Below, one piece after another: positions 24,736 through 33,201 of a stretch of DNA of 64,000 nucleotides; positions within the stretch are counted from its first letter, which is position 1, and each line of letters starts with the position of its first letter. Where the stretch lies: assembly GCF_003751625.1 (NCBI RefSeq), contig NZ_RJUL01000001.1, positions 112,253 to 176,252 of the forward strand, given 5' to 3'. This DNA comes from Gallaecimonas pentaromativorans (GTDB lineage Bacteria; Pseudomonadota; Gammaproteobacteria; Enterobacterales; Gallaecimonadaceae). Under the pieces are notes generated by a model, which worked only from the letters and a program-made list of their open reading frames with translations, ran no database searches and had not been told where the DNA came from. The position numbers and the translations under genes were made by a program.

Positions 24736-26267
24736 GAGCCACTCACCCAGCGATACAACCAGGTTTCGGCTTGCCGGCCGTCTTCAAATTTGAGCTCCAT
24801 GCGCAGCTCTGCGAGCTTGGCATCGCCGGGGTGCAGCTTAAAGCTCACCCGGTAGCCCTGCACCTTGGGATTGGGCACCACGGTGACGTCGCTGATATTA
24901 CCGGCCGAGGCGGTTACGACCGCTTTGGGCGGGGTGGCAGAGGGCGGCTGGGTGTCCTGGTAGTCCACCACGTAGAGGCGATCTGGAGTCGGGCCCTTGA
25001 TGTCGCCGCGGCCAGAGGCGGTTTCCACCACTCGCACCGCACGGGACAGCGGTTCGGTGCCCCAGCTCAAGCGGTAGGAGAAGCTGTACTCGGAGCCGGC
25101 CTTGAGCACTTCTTTGGGGTTCCAGAAGGCGATGATGTTGTCGTGGATCTCTGACTGGCTGGGGATCTCAATCAGGTTGACCGAGCCCTTGCCCCAGTTG
25201 CCCACCGGCTCAACCCACAGGCTCGGGCGCTTTTCAAAATGGGCGTCGAGATCCTGGTAGTCGTTGAAGTCGCGGTCGCGCTGCATCAGTCCAAAGCCCA
25301 TGGGAGCGGTGTCTTCAAAGGCGCTCAGCTGCAAACTGGTGGGGTTAGACAGCGGCCGCCACAGGCGCTCGCCTTTGCCGTTCAAAATCAGCAGGCCATC
25401 GGAGTCGTGTACCTGGGGGCGATAATCGTCGGCGCGGCGGCGGTCGTTCATGGAGAACATGTACATGCTGGACGCCGGTGCCAGGCCCACCTTGGTGAGA
25501 TCGGTACGGGGGAATACCACCGCTTCTACGTCCATCACGGTGTTCTCGCCGGGGCGGATGGTAAAGCGGTAGGCGCCGGTGGCGCTGGGGCTGTCCAAAA
25601 GGGCGTAAACCAGGATGGAGTTGCTTTCCTTGGAGGGCTTTTCAATCCAGAAGGCGCGAAAAGCCGGGAACTCCTCACCTTGAGGGTCGGCGGTCTTGAT
25701 GGCAAGGCCACGGGCAGACAAGCCATAGTTCTGGCCTTTGCCCAGGGAGCGGAAGTTGCTGGCGCCTTGGAATACCGCCACTTCGTCGTAATAACCGGTG
25801 GCAAAAGGTGCGTGCAGGCGCAGCCCGGAGAAACCGATGTCTTGATTAGGCAGCGGCTTGGTCATGGCCTTGCCGGTGGTGAACATGGTCGGGTCAAAGG
25901 CCAGGTGCTTGGCTTCGCCGTTATTGACGATGGCCACTTCGACCGGATCTTTGAAATACAACCCGCGCAGGAACAGCTGCATCTGGTAAGGCAGCCCTTC
26001 TTTGGCCCAAATGGCCTTGTTGGGGTCGAAATGAATATCGCTGTATTCGTCGTAAGAGAGGTCGTCAAGGACGTCAGGCAGGGGTTTGTCCGCAGCCTTA
26101 AAAGGCTTTTTAGCCAGTTGCCGGGCCAGTTCGACCACGGTGTCACGGCTAAAGGGGCCGTCTTTGGTGTAAGTGGCCACTTCGGGGGCATCAGCCGCCA
26201 TGGCTCTAGCCATCAGGCAAAGTGGCAACAGCAGCAGCGCGGCTATTCTTAGAGTTGGTCGGTTCAC
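24732..26267 (-). CDS. opgG: Periplasmic glucan biosynthesis protein OpgG (MdoG)
   Basis: A 511-residue precursor, exactly the E. coli length. The signal peptide has a hydrophobic core RIAALLLLPLCLMA and cleavage after ARAMA. The mature protein (DAPEVATYTKDGPFSRDTVVELARQLA) is the periplasmic OpgG/MdoG domain that modifies and branches the glucan exported by OpgH. The open frame extends 27 codons further, but AAGGAGGAAGG directly before a GTG at 26267 decides the start. The motifs RAFWIEKPSKESNSILVYALLDSPSATGAY and FSMNDRR are family-typical. It is the first gene of opgGH and divergent from the deaminase gene. Confidence 0.95.
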   Translation of the reverse strand: MNRPTLRIAALLLLPLCLMARAMAADAPEVATYTKDGPFSRDTVVELARQLAKKPFKAADKPLPDVLDDLSYDEYSDIHFDPNKAIWAKEGLPYQMQLFLRGLYFKDPVEVAIVNNGEAKHLAFDPTMFTTGKAMTKPLPNQDIGFSGLRLHAPFATGYYDEVAVFQGASNFRSLGKGQNYGLSARGLAIKTADPQGEEFPAFRAFWIEKPSKESNSILVYALLDSPSATGAYRFTIRPGENTVMDVEAVVFPRTDLTKVGLAPASSMYMFSMNDRRRADDYRPQVHDSDGLLILNGKGERLWRPLSNPTSLQLSAFEDTAPMGFGLMQRDRDFNDYQDLDAHFEKRPSLWVEPVGNWGKGSVNLIEIPSQSEIHDNIIAFWNPKEVLKAGSEYSFSYRLSWGTEPLSRAVRVVETASGRGDIKGPTPDRLYVVDYQDTQPPSATPPKAVVTASAGNISDVTVVPNPKVQGYRVSFKLHPGDAKLAELRMELKFEDGRQAETWLYRWVSGS

Positions 26268-26478
26268 CCTTCCTCCTTGGCCCAAAGGGCCCGTAAGACC
26301 AAACGGTAATCTTTCCATGCCCCCAATAAACTCATGCTGTATAAGCACATGGAGAAATTACCGAACTGGATCACAACAGCTTGTTATAGAAACGTTTTCG
26401 TAAAAAATCTTCTTTTTATGAAGGGAATCGGCGTGTTAATGGCTAGACACAAGTTTTTCACAAAAAAGGAGTTTGCCC

Positions 26479-27063
26479 ATGATCTTGGACACCCACACCG
26501 CTTCCCCCAGCCTGACCCTGTCGGCCAAGCTGCCTGAGTGGATCATACCGTTAGTGGACTGGCAAAAGCACTATCAGGACGATAATGAAAAAATGCGTCT
26601 TGCCATACAACTGGCTAAAGAAAATGTGGCAAGGGGGACCGGTGGCCCGTTCGGCGCCGCCATTTTCAGCGAACAGGACGGGCGATTGCTGGGCGTTGGG
26701 GTCAATGCGGTGGTGGCCAACCACAACTCCTGCCTGCACGGGGAAGTGACCGCCATCATGATGGCCCAGCACCAATTGCAGGCCTTTTCCCTCAAATCGG
26801 TGCCCTGCGCCCTCTTTACCTCATGCGAGCCTTGCGCCATGTGCCTGGGTGCCACTTTGTGGAGTGGCGTGCAGCGACTGGTGTGCGCCGCCAGCGGCGA
26901 CGACGCCCGGGCCATCGGCTTTGATGAGGGCCCGGTGTTTTACGAGTCTTACCACTATCTGGAAAAGGCCGGCGTCAAGGTAGAACGTGGCCTATTACGT
27001 ACTGATGCAAAAGGAGTTTTAGACAATTACCAGCGCGATGGCGGCCCCATTTACAACCCCTGA
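26479..27063 (+). CDS. Cytidine/deoxycytidylate deaminase-family nucleoside (guanine-type) deaminase
   Basis: A 194-residue zinc-dependent deaminase. Zinc and catalytic residues are in HGEVTAI (His and Glu) and TSCEPCAMCLGA (two Cys). GGTGGPFGAAIF before them and the AIGFDEGPVFYESYHYL region after resemble bacterial guanine deaminases more than TadA. Guanine to xanthine is a reasonable guess, but nucleoside substrates are possible. GGAG seven bases before ATG 26479 fixes the start; a TTG two codons earlier is less likely. It stands alone between the opgGH and protease genes. Confidence 0.82.
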   Translation: MILDTHTASPSLTLSAKLPEWIIPLVDWQKHYQDDNEKMRLAIQLAKENVARGTGGPFGAAIFSEQDGRLLGVGVNAVVANHNSCLHGEVTAIMMAQHQLQAFSLKSVPCALFTSCEPCAMCLGATLWSGVQRLVCAASGDDARAIGFDEGPVFYESYHYLEKAGVKVERGLLRTDAKGVLDNYQRDGGPIYNP

Positions 27064-27228
27064 CCCTGTATAAAAATACTGTTGGATAGTGACCCGTCAG
27101 CGGTATCAAAAGAGCGATCGCGATCACTACAGAATTGAAACATTTGTGAAATGGTGAAGCCCCCCTGTGCCCCAGATAAGGCAGTCGGTAAAAGCACAGG
27201 ACAACAACAATGCAGAGGACGACTCACC

Positions 27229-29256
27229 ATGAAAGTATCGCAAGTGTCTTTGCGCCTGGCCCCCGTAGCCCTGGCTCTTTGTTCTGTTTTGGCTCCCTCG
27301 GTCAGCGCCGCCAAAGGCATGACCCCGCCCTTCCTAGATGACAGCAACGACCAAACCGCGACCCGCTATATCGTCAAGTTCAAGGAGCGGGGCAACATGA
27401 GCCTGCAGGCCATGAACGCCCTGGAGCGCAAAAGCCGCGCCCTGGAAAACGCCAACCTGGTAACCAAGGCCGGCGGTAAGGTCCGTAACCGCCTGGAGCG
27501 CTTCAACGCCATTGGTGCCACCCTCACCACCGCCGAATTCCGTAAGCTCAAAGCCGACCCTGATGTCGACTACATCGAGCCCGACCCTATTCGTAAGCCC
27601 ATGTCCACCACCCTTGGCGAAATTTTGCCCTGGGGTATCAGCAAAGTGCAGGCCGCCGGCACCCTGGGCGCCAACGCGCCGTCCGGCAAGAAGGTGTGCA
27701 TCATGGACACCGGCTTTGCCCTGGGCCATCCCGATTTGACCACCAGCAATGTCAGCGGTGAAGGCAACAGCGGCACCGGTGTGTGGAGCTCCCCCGGCGT
27801 TAGCCACGGCACCCACGTTGCCGGCACCATCGCCGGTATCGGCGGTAATGGTGAAGGGGTGGTGGGGATCTTCCCGAACCAGCAGGTTGACCTCTACATC
27901 GTCAAAGTCTTCGACAACAACGGCAACTGGCCTACCGCCTCTGATCTGGTGGATGCCGCCGAGGCCTGTGCCGACGCCGGCGCCTCCGTTATCAACATGA
28001 GCCTGGGTGGCGGCGGTTCGTCCACCACCGAGTCCAACGCCTTCAGCCAGTTGCTGAGTAACGGCGTGCTCTCTATCGCTGCTGCCGGTAACGACGGCGA
28101 CAATTCCCTGTCCTACCCCGCCTCCTACAACTCGGTGGTGTCGGTAGCGGCGGTGGATAACAACGAAGACTGGGCCTATTTCTCCCAGTACAACAACCAG
28201 GTCGAACTGGCTGCCCCCGGTGTGGCGGTGCGCTCCACCGTTATCCCCGGTGACGGCCGCGAAGCCCAAATCACCGTCGGCGGCACCAGCTACGCCGACC
28301 AGGGCGTGGTGCCGCATCAGCGCTACACCATCAGTGGCAGCAGCTATGTGTCCAACGACATCAACGGTTCGGTCACCGCCGACCTGGCGGCCTGTACCAC
28401 CACCGGCTCCAGCGCCAGCTGCAGCGGCGCCAGCGGTAAAATCTGCGTGGTGGAGCGTACCGCCAACGAAACCGTCAGCACCTACCCCGAAGGGGATGCT
28501 GCCCAGGCTTGTGCCAGCGCCGGCGGCGTCGGTGCCATCATCTACTCCAAGTCGTCCCTGCCTGGCCTGGAAGCGCCTTACCTGATTGATTCCACCGGTA
28601 ATGCCGACTTCCCCACCGCCTCGGTTGACCGTGCCACCGGCCTGGCCCTGGCCGCCAAAGCCGGCCAGAGCGCCACCCTGACCGTGTCTGGCGGCCAGGA
28701 TTACGACTACTACAACGGCACCTCCATGGCCACCCCGCACGTTGCCGGTGTTGCCGCCCTGGTGTGGAGCTACTTCCCGAGCTGCTCCGCCACCGAGATC
28801 CGCTCCGCCCTTGACGCCACCGCCAAGGACCTTGGCTCCAGCGGCCGCGACAACTACTACGGCTACGGCCTGGTGCAAGCCCAGGACGCCGTTGACTACC
28901 TGACCGAATACGGCTGCGCTGGCGGTAGCGATGGTGGCGACGGCGGCGATGGCGACACCGGTGGCTTTACCGAAAGCAACCTGTCTGCCACCCGCAACAA
29001 CTGGCTGTACTACCCGGTTGAGATTGCTGCCGGCACCACCAGCCTGGACGTGTCCATCAGCGGTGGCAGCGGCGATGCCGACCTGTACCTGCGCCAAGGC
29101 TCCCAGCCCACCACCACCAGCTACAGCTGCCGCCCTTACCTGAGCGGTAACAACGAAAGCTGCTCTATCAGCTCTCCTGCTGCCGGCACCTGGTATATCG
29201 GTATCCGGGCCTACCGCACCTTCAGCGGTGTCACCCTGACCGCCAGCTACCAGTAA
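27229..29256 (+). CDS. Secreted S8 family serine peptidase with inhibitor, PA and PPC domains
   Basis: A 675-residue preproprotease. Signal peptide 1-27 (ending APSVSAA) is followed by an inhibitor-I9 prodomain (about 46-119, RYIVKFKERG to DYIEPDP). The subtilisin catalytic domain has Asp160 (IMDTG), His193 (SHGTHVAGT), Asn287 and Ser499 (NGTSMATPHVAG). A PA-type insertion of about 125 residues (about 360-485) lies between Asn287 and Ser499. A Gly/Asp linker (565-580) leads to a C-terminal PPC domain (578-675), normally removed after secretion. The frame is open 26 codons upstream, but only ATG 27229 gives a signal peptide. Likely an extracellular nutrient-acquisition protease. Confidence 0.93.
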   Translation: MKVSQVSLRLAPVALALCSVLAPSVSAAKGMTPPFLDDSNDQTATRYIVKFKERGNMSLQAMNALERKSRALENANLVTKAGGKVRNRLERFNAIGATLTTAEFRKLKADPDVDYIEPDPIRKPMSTTLGEILPWGISKVQAAGTLGANAPSGKKVCIMDTGFALGHPDLTTSNVSGEGNSGTGVWSSPGVSHGTHVAGTIAGIGGNGEGVVGIFPNQQVDLYIVKVFDNNGNWPTASDLVDAAEACADAGASVINMSLGGGGSSTTESNAFSQLLSNGVLSIAAAGNDGDNSLSYPASYNSVVSVAAVDNNEDWAYFSQYNNQVELAAPGVAVRSTVIPGDGREAQITVGGTSYADQGVVPHQRYTISGSSYVSNDINGSVTADLAACTTTGSSASCSGASGKICVVERTANETVSTYPEGDAAQACASAGGVGAIIYSKSSLPGLEAPYLIDSTGNADFPTASVDRATGLALAAKAGQSATLTVSGGQDYDYYNGTSMATPHVAGVAALVWSYFPSCSATEIRSALDATAKDLGSSGRDNYYGYGLVQAQDAVDYLTEYGCAGGSDGGDGGDGDTGGFTESNLSATRNNWLYYPVEIAAGTTSLDVSISGGSGDADLYLRQGSQPTTTSYSCRPYLSGNNESCSISSPAAGTWYIGIRAYRTFSGVTLTASYQ

Positions 29257-29261
29257 CAAAA

Positions 29262-29317
29262 AAGCCCCTCGCTTAAGGGGCTTATCAATAAAAACGGCGC
29301 CCTTGGGCGCCGTTTTT
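29262..29317. terminator. Tandem terminator hairpins between the S8 protease and tyrS
   Basis: The first stem, AAGCCCCT (29262-29269) with AGGGGCTT (29276-29283), lies just after the protease stop but has a poor T-run. The second, ACGGCGCC with GGCGCCGT around 29294-29313, is flanked by A-run and T-run and can act in both directions, serving protease and tyrS. Confidence 0.85.
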
Positions 29318-29321
29318 ATCA

Positions 29322-30521
29322 TCAGGCCACGGTGACCCTGGCAAACTTGCGTTTACCCACCTGGAACACCGCGGTGGTGCCTTTGGCTACCACCAGCTTG
29401 GCATCATCGACCTTCTCGCCGTCCTGCTTGACCGCGCCTTGCTTGATCATGCGCATGCCGTCGGAGGTGGAGCCCACCAGACCGGCGTCTTTCAAGAGGT
29501 TGGCAATGGCCAGGCCTTCGCCTTCAGCCTGCACTGTCACTTCATCCATTTCATCGGGGATGGCGTTTTTCTGGAAACGCTGGATAAAGTCTTCGTGGGC
29601 CGCTTCTGCGTCGGCATCGCTGTGGAAACGGGCGATGATCTCCTTGGCCAGCAGGATTTTATAGTCGCGGGGGTTGGCGCCGCCGCTGATGGCCTCTTTG
29701 AAGCCGGCAATTTCGTCCATGGGGCGGAACGACAGCAGCTCGAAGTAGCGCCACATCAGCTCGTCGCTGACCGACATGATTTTGCCGAACATCTCGGTGG
29801 GAGCGTCGTTGATACCGATGTAGTTGCCCGCCGACTTGGACATCTTCTTGACGCCGTCCAGGCCTTCAAGAAGCGGCATCATCATCACCACCTGGGTAGG
29901 CTGGCCTTCGGACTTTTGCAGCTCACGGCCCATCAGCAGGTTGAACTTCTGGTCGGTACCGCCCAGCTCCACGTCGGCCTTGAGGGCCACCGAGTCATAA
30001 CCTTGCAGCAGCGGGTACATAAACTCGTGAATAGCGATAGGCTGGTTACCGGCAAAACGCTTTTTAAAGTCGTCCCGCTCCAGCATCCGCGCCACGGTGA
30101 GGTTGGAGGCCAGTTTGAGCATACCGGCGGCGCCCAGCGCTTCAAGCCAGGAGGAGTTGAACACCACCTGGGTCTTGGCCGGGTCGAGAATTTTGAACAC
30201 CTGCTCTTTGTAGGTCTCGGCGTTACGCAGCACGTCTTCGCGGGTAAGCGGCGGGCGGGTGGTGTTTTTGCCTGAGGGGTCACCGATCATGCCGGTGAAG
30301 TCACCGATGAGAAAGATCACCTCATGACCCAGATCCTGGAACTGGCGCATCTTGTTCAGCACCACGGTATGGCCGAGGTGGATGTCGGGTGCGGTCGGGT
30401 CGGCACCCAGTTTGATGCGCAGCGGGCGGTTTTCCTTGAGCTTGGCGACAAGCTCCTCTTCAACCAGGATCTCTTCTACACCCCGTTTCAGGATTTCCAG
30501 GGCGTCCTGGGCCAAAGTCAT
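29322..30521 (-). CDS. tyrS: Tyrosyl-tRNA synthetase
   Basis: A 399-residue class I synthetase that charges tRNA-Tyr. HIGH-type motif HLGHTVVL lies near residue 47 and the KMSKS loop in [11 protein letters not shown]-terminal S4 RNA-binding domain (last about 65 residues, [23 protein letters not shown]) is complete. The N-terminal sequence places it with the TyrS2/TyrZ-type enzymes common in Alteromonadales and Pseudomonas. TTG at 30527 is possible, but GAGG eight bases before ATG 30521 is better placed. Divergent from the M23 peptidase gene, a neighbourhood conserved with anmK in many gammaproteobacteria. Confidence 0.95.
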   Translation of the reverse strand: MTLAQDALEILKRGVEEILVEEELVAKLKENRPLRIKLGADPTAPDIHLGHTVVLNKMRQFQDLGHEVIFLIGDFTGMIGDPSGKNTTRPPLTREDVLRNAETYKEQVFKILDPAKTQVVFNSSWLEALGAAGMLKLASNLTVARMLERDDFKKRFAGNQPIAIHEFMYPLLQGYDSVALKADVELGGTDQKFNLLMGRELQKSEGQPTQVVMMMPLLEGLDGVKKMSKSAGNYIGINDAPTEMFGKIMSVSDELMWRYFELLSFRPMDEIAGFKEAISGGANPRDYKILLAKEIIARFHSDADAEAAHEDFIQRFQKNAIPDEMDEVTVQAEGEGLAIANLLKDAGLVGSTSDGMRMIKQGAVKQDGEKVDDAKLVVAKGTTAVFQVGKRKFARVTVA

Positions 30522-30657
30522 GATCAAAACCTCATTTCACGGCAAAAAGTCATAAGGGCCTAGTGTATCCGATTGGCTAAGGCCAATAAAAGCCGATAGA
30601 CTGCCCAAGGATTAGGCAGCTCAGCTGCATTCAATAACTTACCTGCCCAAATCGCCT

Positions 30658-31950
30658 ATGCTGCAGCATTTTCAAGCCCTACCGAAGGGCCATAAAATTC
30701 TGGTAAGTGGTATCAGCGCCCTGTTGGCGCTGGCGCTGCTGCTTCCGTCCGAAGACGCCGAAGCCACCCGCGACCATGACCTTGAAAAGCTCAAGATCGG
30801 GGAGCGCTACCCGCTGGTGGTTAATGTCGAGTCCCGCCCGTTGGTGGAATCCGACACCGCCCCGCAATACGCCTGGCACACCGAGACCGTCAAATCCGGC
30901 GATAGCCTGGCCAAACTCTTTGACCGCGCCGGCCTGTCGGCCCGTACCCTGCACGACATGCTGGCCAACCTCGGCGCCAAAGCCAAACCGCTCACCGAGC
31001 TTCGCCCCGGCGAGAAACTGGACTTCGCCAAAGACGAAAACGGCACCCTGCTGGCCATTCGCTACGCCATGAGCCGCACCCAAATCCTCAACGTGGTGAA
31101 GCAAGACGGCAACTACCAGTTGCAAAGCGACACCATTCCCGTTGAACACCGCGAACAGTTCGCCACTGGCACTATTACCTCCAACTTCTGGAACGCCGGA
31201 GTCCGAGCTGGCCTGAGCCCGGCGGTGATTGACGGCATCGCCAACATCTTCGGCTACGACATCGACTTTGCCCTTGAGCTTCGCCACGGCGACAGCTTCG
31301 CGGTGCTTTACCAGCAAGATTATGTGGACGGCGATTTCGTCTCCGACGGCGATATCCTGGCGGTCAGCTTTACCAACCAGGGCATCACCTACAACGCGGT
31401 GCGCCACAGCGACGGCAACTACTACACCCCCAACGGCCAGTCCCTGCGCAAAGCCTTCTTGCGCTCGCCGGTGAGCTACAAGTACATCTCGTCAAGCTTC
31501 AACCCGCGCCGCCTGCACCCGGTAACAGGCCGAGTACGCCCCCATAACGGCATCGACTACGCCGCAGCCGTGGGCACGCCGGTGTATGCCTCGGGCGATG
31601 GCCGGGTAGTGAAATCGGGCTACTCAAGCCTTAACGGCAACTACATCTTCATCAAGCACGGCGAGCAGTTCGTGACCAAGTACCTGCATCTTTCCAAACG
31701 CTTGGTGGCGGCCGGTATGAAGGTGCGCCAGGGCCAGACCATCGGCAAGGTGGGTGCCACCGGCCGGGTTACCGGCCCACACCTGCATTACGAATTTTTG
31801 GTTAATGGCGTGCACCGCAATCCTCGCACCGTGCCGCTGCCAGAAGCCGCCCCGGTGCCCAAAGCCGAGCTGGCCGATTTCAGGACCCAGGCCCAGGACA
31901 TGATGGCCCGCCTGAGTAACCAAAAGCGCATCATGCTGGCCATGAAATAA
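30658..31950 (+). CDS. M23 family peptidoglycan endopeptidase with OapA/LysM-like N-terminus
   Basis: A 430-residue, membrane-anchored cell-wall hydrolase. A hydrophobic segment (about 15-31) anchors or exports the protein. A LysM/OapA-like region follows (HTETVKSGDSLAKLFDRAGLS, about 78-98). The C-terminal LytM domain has zinc ligands in RPHNGIDYAA and GPHLHYEF, so it is probably catalytically active, unlike EnvC or NlpD. This matches the MepM-type DD-endopeptidases that open cross-links for wall growth. Position between tyrS and anmK is conserved and suits wall turnover. No strong ribosome-binding site is seen at ATG 30658. Confidence 0.9.
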   Translation: MLQHFQALPKGHKILVSGISALLALALLLPSEDAEATRDHDLEKLKIGERYPLVVNVESRPLVESDTAPQYAWHTETVKSGDSLAKLFDRAGLSARTLHDMLANLGAKAKPLTELRPGEKLDFAKDENGTLLAIRYAMSRTQILNVVKQDGNYQLQSDTIPVEHREQFATGTITSNFWNAGVRAGLSPAVIDGIANIFGYDIDFALELRHGDSFAVLYQQDYVDGDFVSDGDILAVSFTNQGITYNAVRHSDGNYYTPNGQSLRKAFLRSPVSYKYISSSFNPRRLHPVTGRVRPHNGIDYAAAVGTPVYASGDGRVVKSGYSSLNGNYIFIKHGEQFVTKYLHLSKRLVAAGMKVRQGQTIGKVGATGRVTGPHLHYEFLVNGVHRNPRTVPLPEAAPVPKAELADFRTQAQDMMARLSNQKRIMLAMK

Positions 31951-31980
31951 CCAGCCGCCGCGTCAAGGCTGAACCCCGTC

Positions 31981-32013
31981 ACAACGCCCGCATTTAGCGG
32001 GCGTTGTTGTCTG
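31981..32013 (+). terminator. Strong hairpin after the M23 peptidase gene
   Basis: An eleven-pair perfect stem, ACAACGCCCGC (31981-31991) with GCGGGCGTTGT (31997-32007), has an ATTTA loop. The following T-run is weak (TGTCTGT), so termination may be partial and allow read-through into anmK. Confidence 0.65.
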
Positions 32014-32091
32014 TGCCAAACCTGCCAAATACGCCCCTTGCCATGTATGCTGGCCACAGTAAAAAGCCCTGTGCACAAAAGGGAGATTGGC

Positions 32092-33162
32092 ATGAGCCTC
32101 TACATTGGCCTGATGAGCGGCACCAGCATGGACGGCATCGACGCGGTGCTGGTGGATTTTGAGCACCCGGCGCCCAAGCTGCTGGCCACCCACCTCGAAC
32201 CGCTGCCAGACAAACTCTGCGAGGGGCTGCACCTATTGTGCCAGCCGGGTAGCGACAGCCTCGATGCGGTGATGAGCATGAGCCTGGCCTTCGCCAAGGC
32301 CAGCGCCAAAGCCTGCCGAGCGCTGTTGAAAAAAGCCGCCATTTCCCCTGACCAGGTTGTGGCCATTGGCAGCCACGGCCAGACCATTCGCCACCGCCCC
32401 CAATGGGGCTTTAGCGTGCAGATTGGCGACGCCGCCACCCTGGCGGTGGAAACCGACATCGATGTGGTCAGTAACTTTCGGATGAAGGACTTGGCCCTTG
32501 GCGGCCAGGGCGCACCTTTGGTACCGGCCTTTCATAAGGAAGTGCTGAAAAGTGATGCGGTGCTCAACATCGGCGGTATTGCCAATGTCACCTTCCTCGG
32601 CGACAGTGTCTGCGGCTTTGATACCGGCCCCGGCAACACCCTGATGGACGCCTGGATGCGCCGCCACCAAGGCCAGAGCTTCGATAAAGACGGCGCCTTC
32701 GCCGCCACCGGCAAGGTGCTGCCCGAGCTACTTGAAAAACTGCTCACCGAGCCGTATTTTTCCCAGCCCTGGCCCAAATCCACCGGCCGCGAGCTGTTTC
32801 ATCTGGACTGGCTGGACGGCTTTTTAACCGGCAAGGAAGCGCCAGCCGATGTGCAGGCCACCTTGTTGCAGCTCACCGCCGAGTCGGTCGCTTTGCATTT
32901 AAAGGCCCTGGCGGTGACAGGCCGGGTGGCAGTGTGCGGCGGCGGCGCCCAGAACCCGGTACTGATGCAGGCCTTGAAGGCCAAACTGCCGGCCCTTGAC
33001 TGGACTACCACCGACCAGCAGGGCATCCCCGGCGACTGGCTCGAAGCCATGGCCTTTGCCTGGCTGGCCCGGCGTTTTGTAAAAGGACTTCCCGGCAACC
33101 TGCCACAGGCGACCGGCGCCGCGCGCCCCGCCATTTTGGGACAACTGACCAAAGCCCACTAA
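32092..33162 (+). CDS. anmK: Anhydro-N-acetylmuramic acid kinase
   Basis: A 356-residue cytosolic sugar kinase of the actin/hexokinase-like fold. It opens and phosphorylates 1,6-anhydro-MurNAc to MurNAc-6-P during peptidoglycan recycling. The N-terminal LMSGTSMDGIDAVLVD, GSHGQTIRH, LNIGGIANV, catalytic FDTGPGNTLMD and C-terminal CGGGAQNP are all diagnostic. The frame is open 18 codons upstream, but GGGAG before ATG 32092 and the usual MSLYIGLMSGTS opening decide the start. The SMC-type operon begins only 39 bases after its stop, so some read-through into it is possible. Confidence 0.95.
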   Translation: MSLYIGLMSGTSMDGIDAVLVDFEHPAPKLLATHLEPLPDKLCEGLHLLCQPGSDSLDAVMSMSLAFAKASAKACRALLKKAAISPDQVVAIGSHGQTIRHRPQWGFSVQIGDAATLAVETDIDVVSNFRMKDLALGGQGAPLVPAFHKEVLKSDAVLNIGGIANVTFLGDSVCGFDTGPGNTLMDAWMRRHQGQSFDKDGAFAATGKVLPELLEKLLTEPYFSQPWPKSTGRELFHLDWLDGFLTGKEAPADVQATLLQLTAESVALHLKALAVTGRVAVCGGGAQNPVLMQALKAKLPALDWTTTDQQGIPGDWLEAMAFAWLARRFVKGLPGNLPQATGAARPAILGQLTKAH

Positions 33163-33201
33163 GCAGGGGCGCTTTCTTATTGCAGTACAACAGGGACAAT
33201 C

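Noticed and set aside
26334-26478. Small frame starting MEKLPNWITT upstream of the deaminase
   Set aside because: It overlaps the well-supported deaminase start, has no good ribosome-binding site and lies in an AT-rich region likely to hold the promoter.
27334-29322. Minus-strand open frame of 662 codons opposite the S8 protease
   Set aside because: It is a shadow of the highly G+C-rich protease gene; the plus frame has signal peptide, catalytic triad and domains, while the minus translation is Gly/Ala/Val-rich with no recognisable motif.
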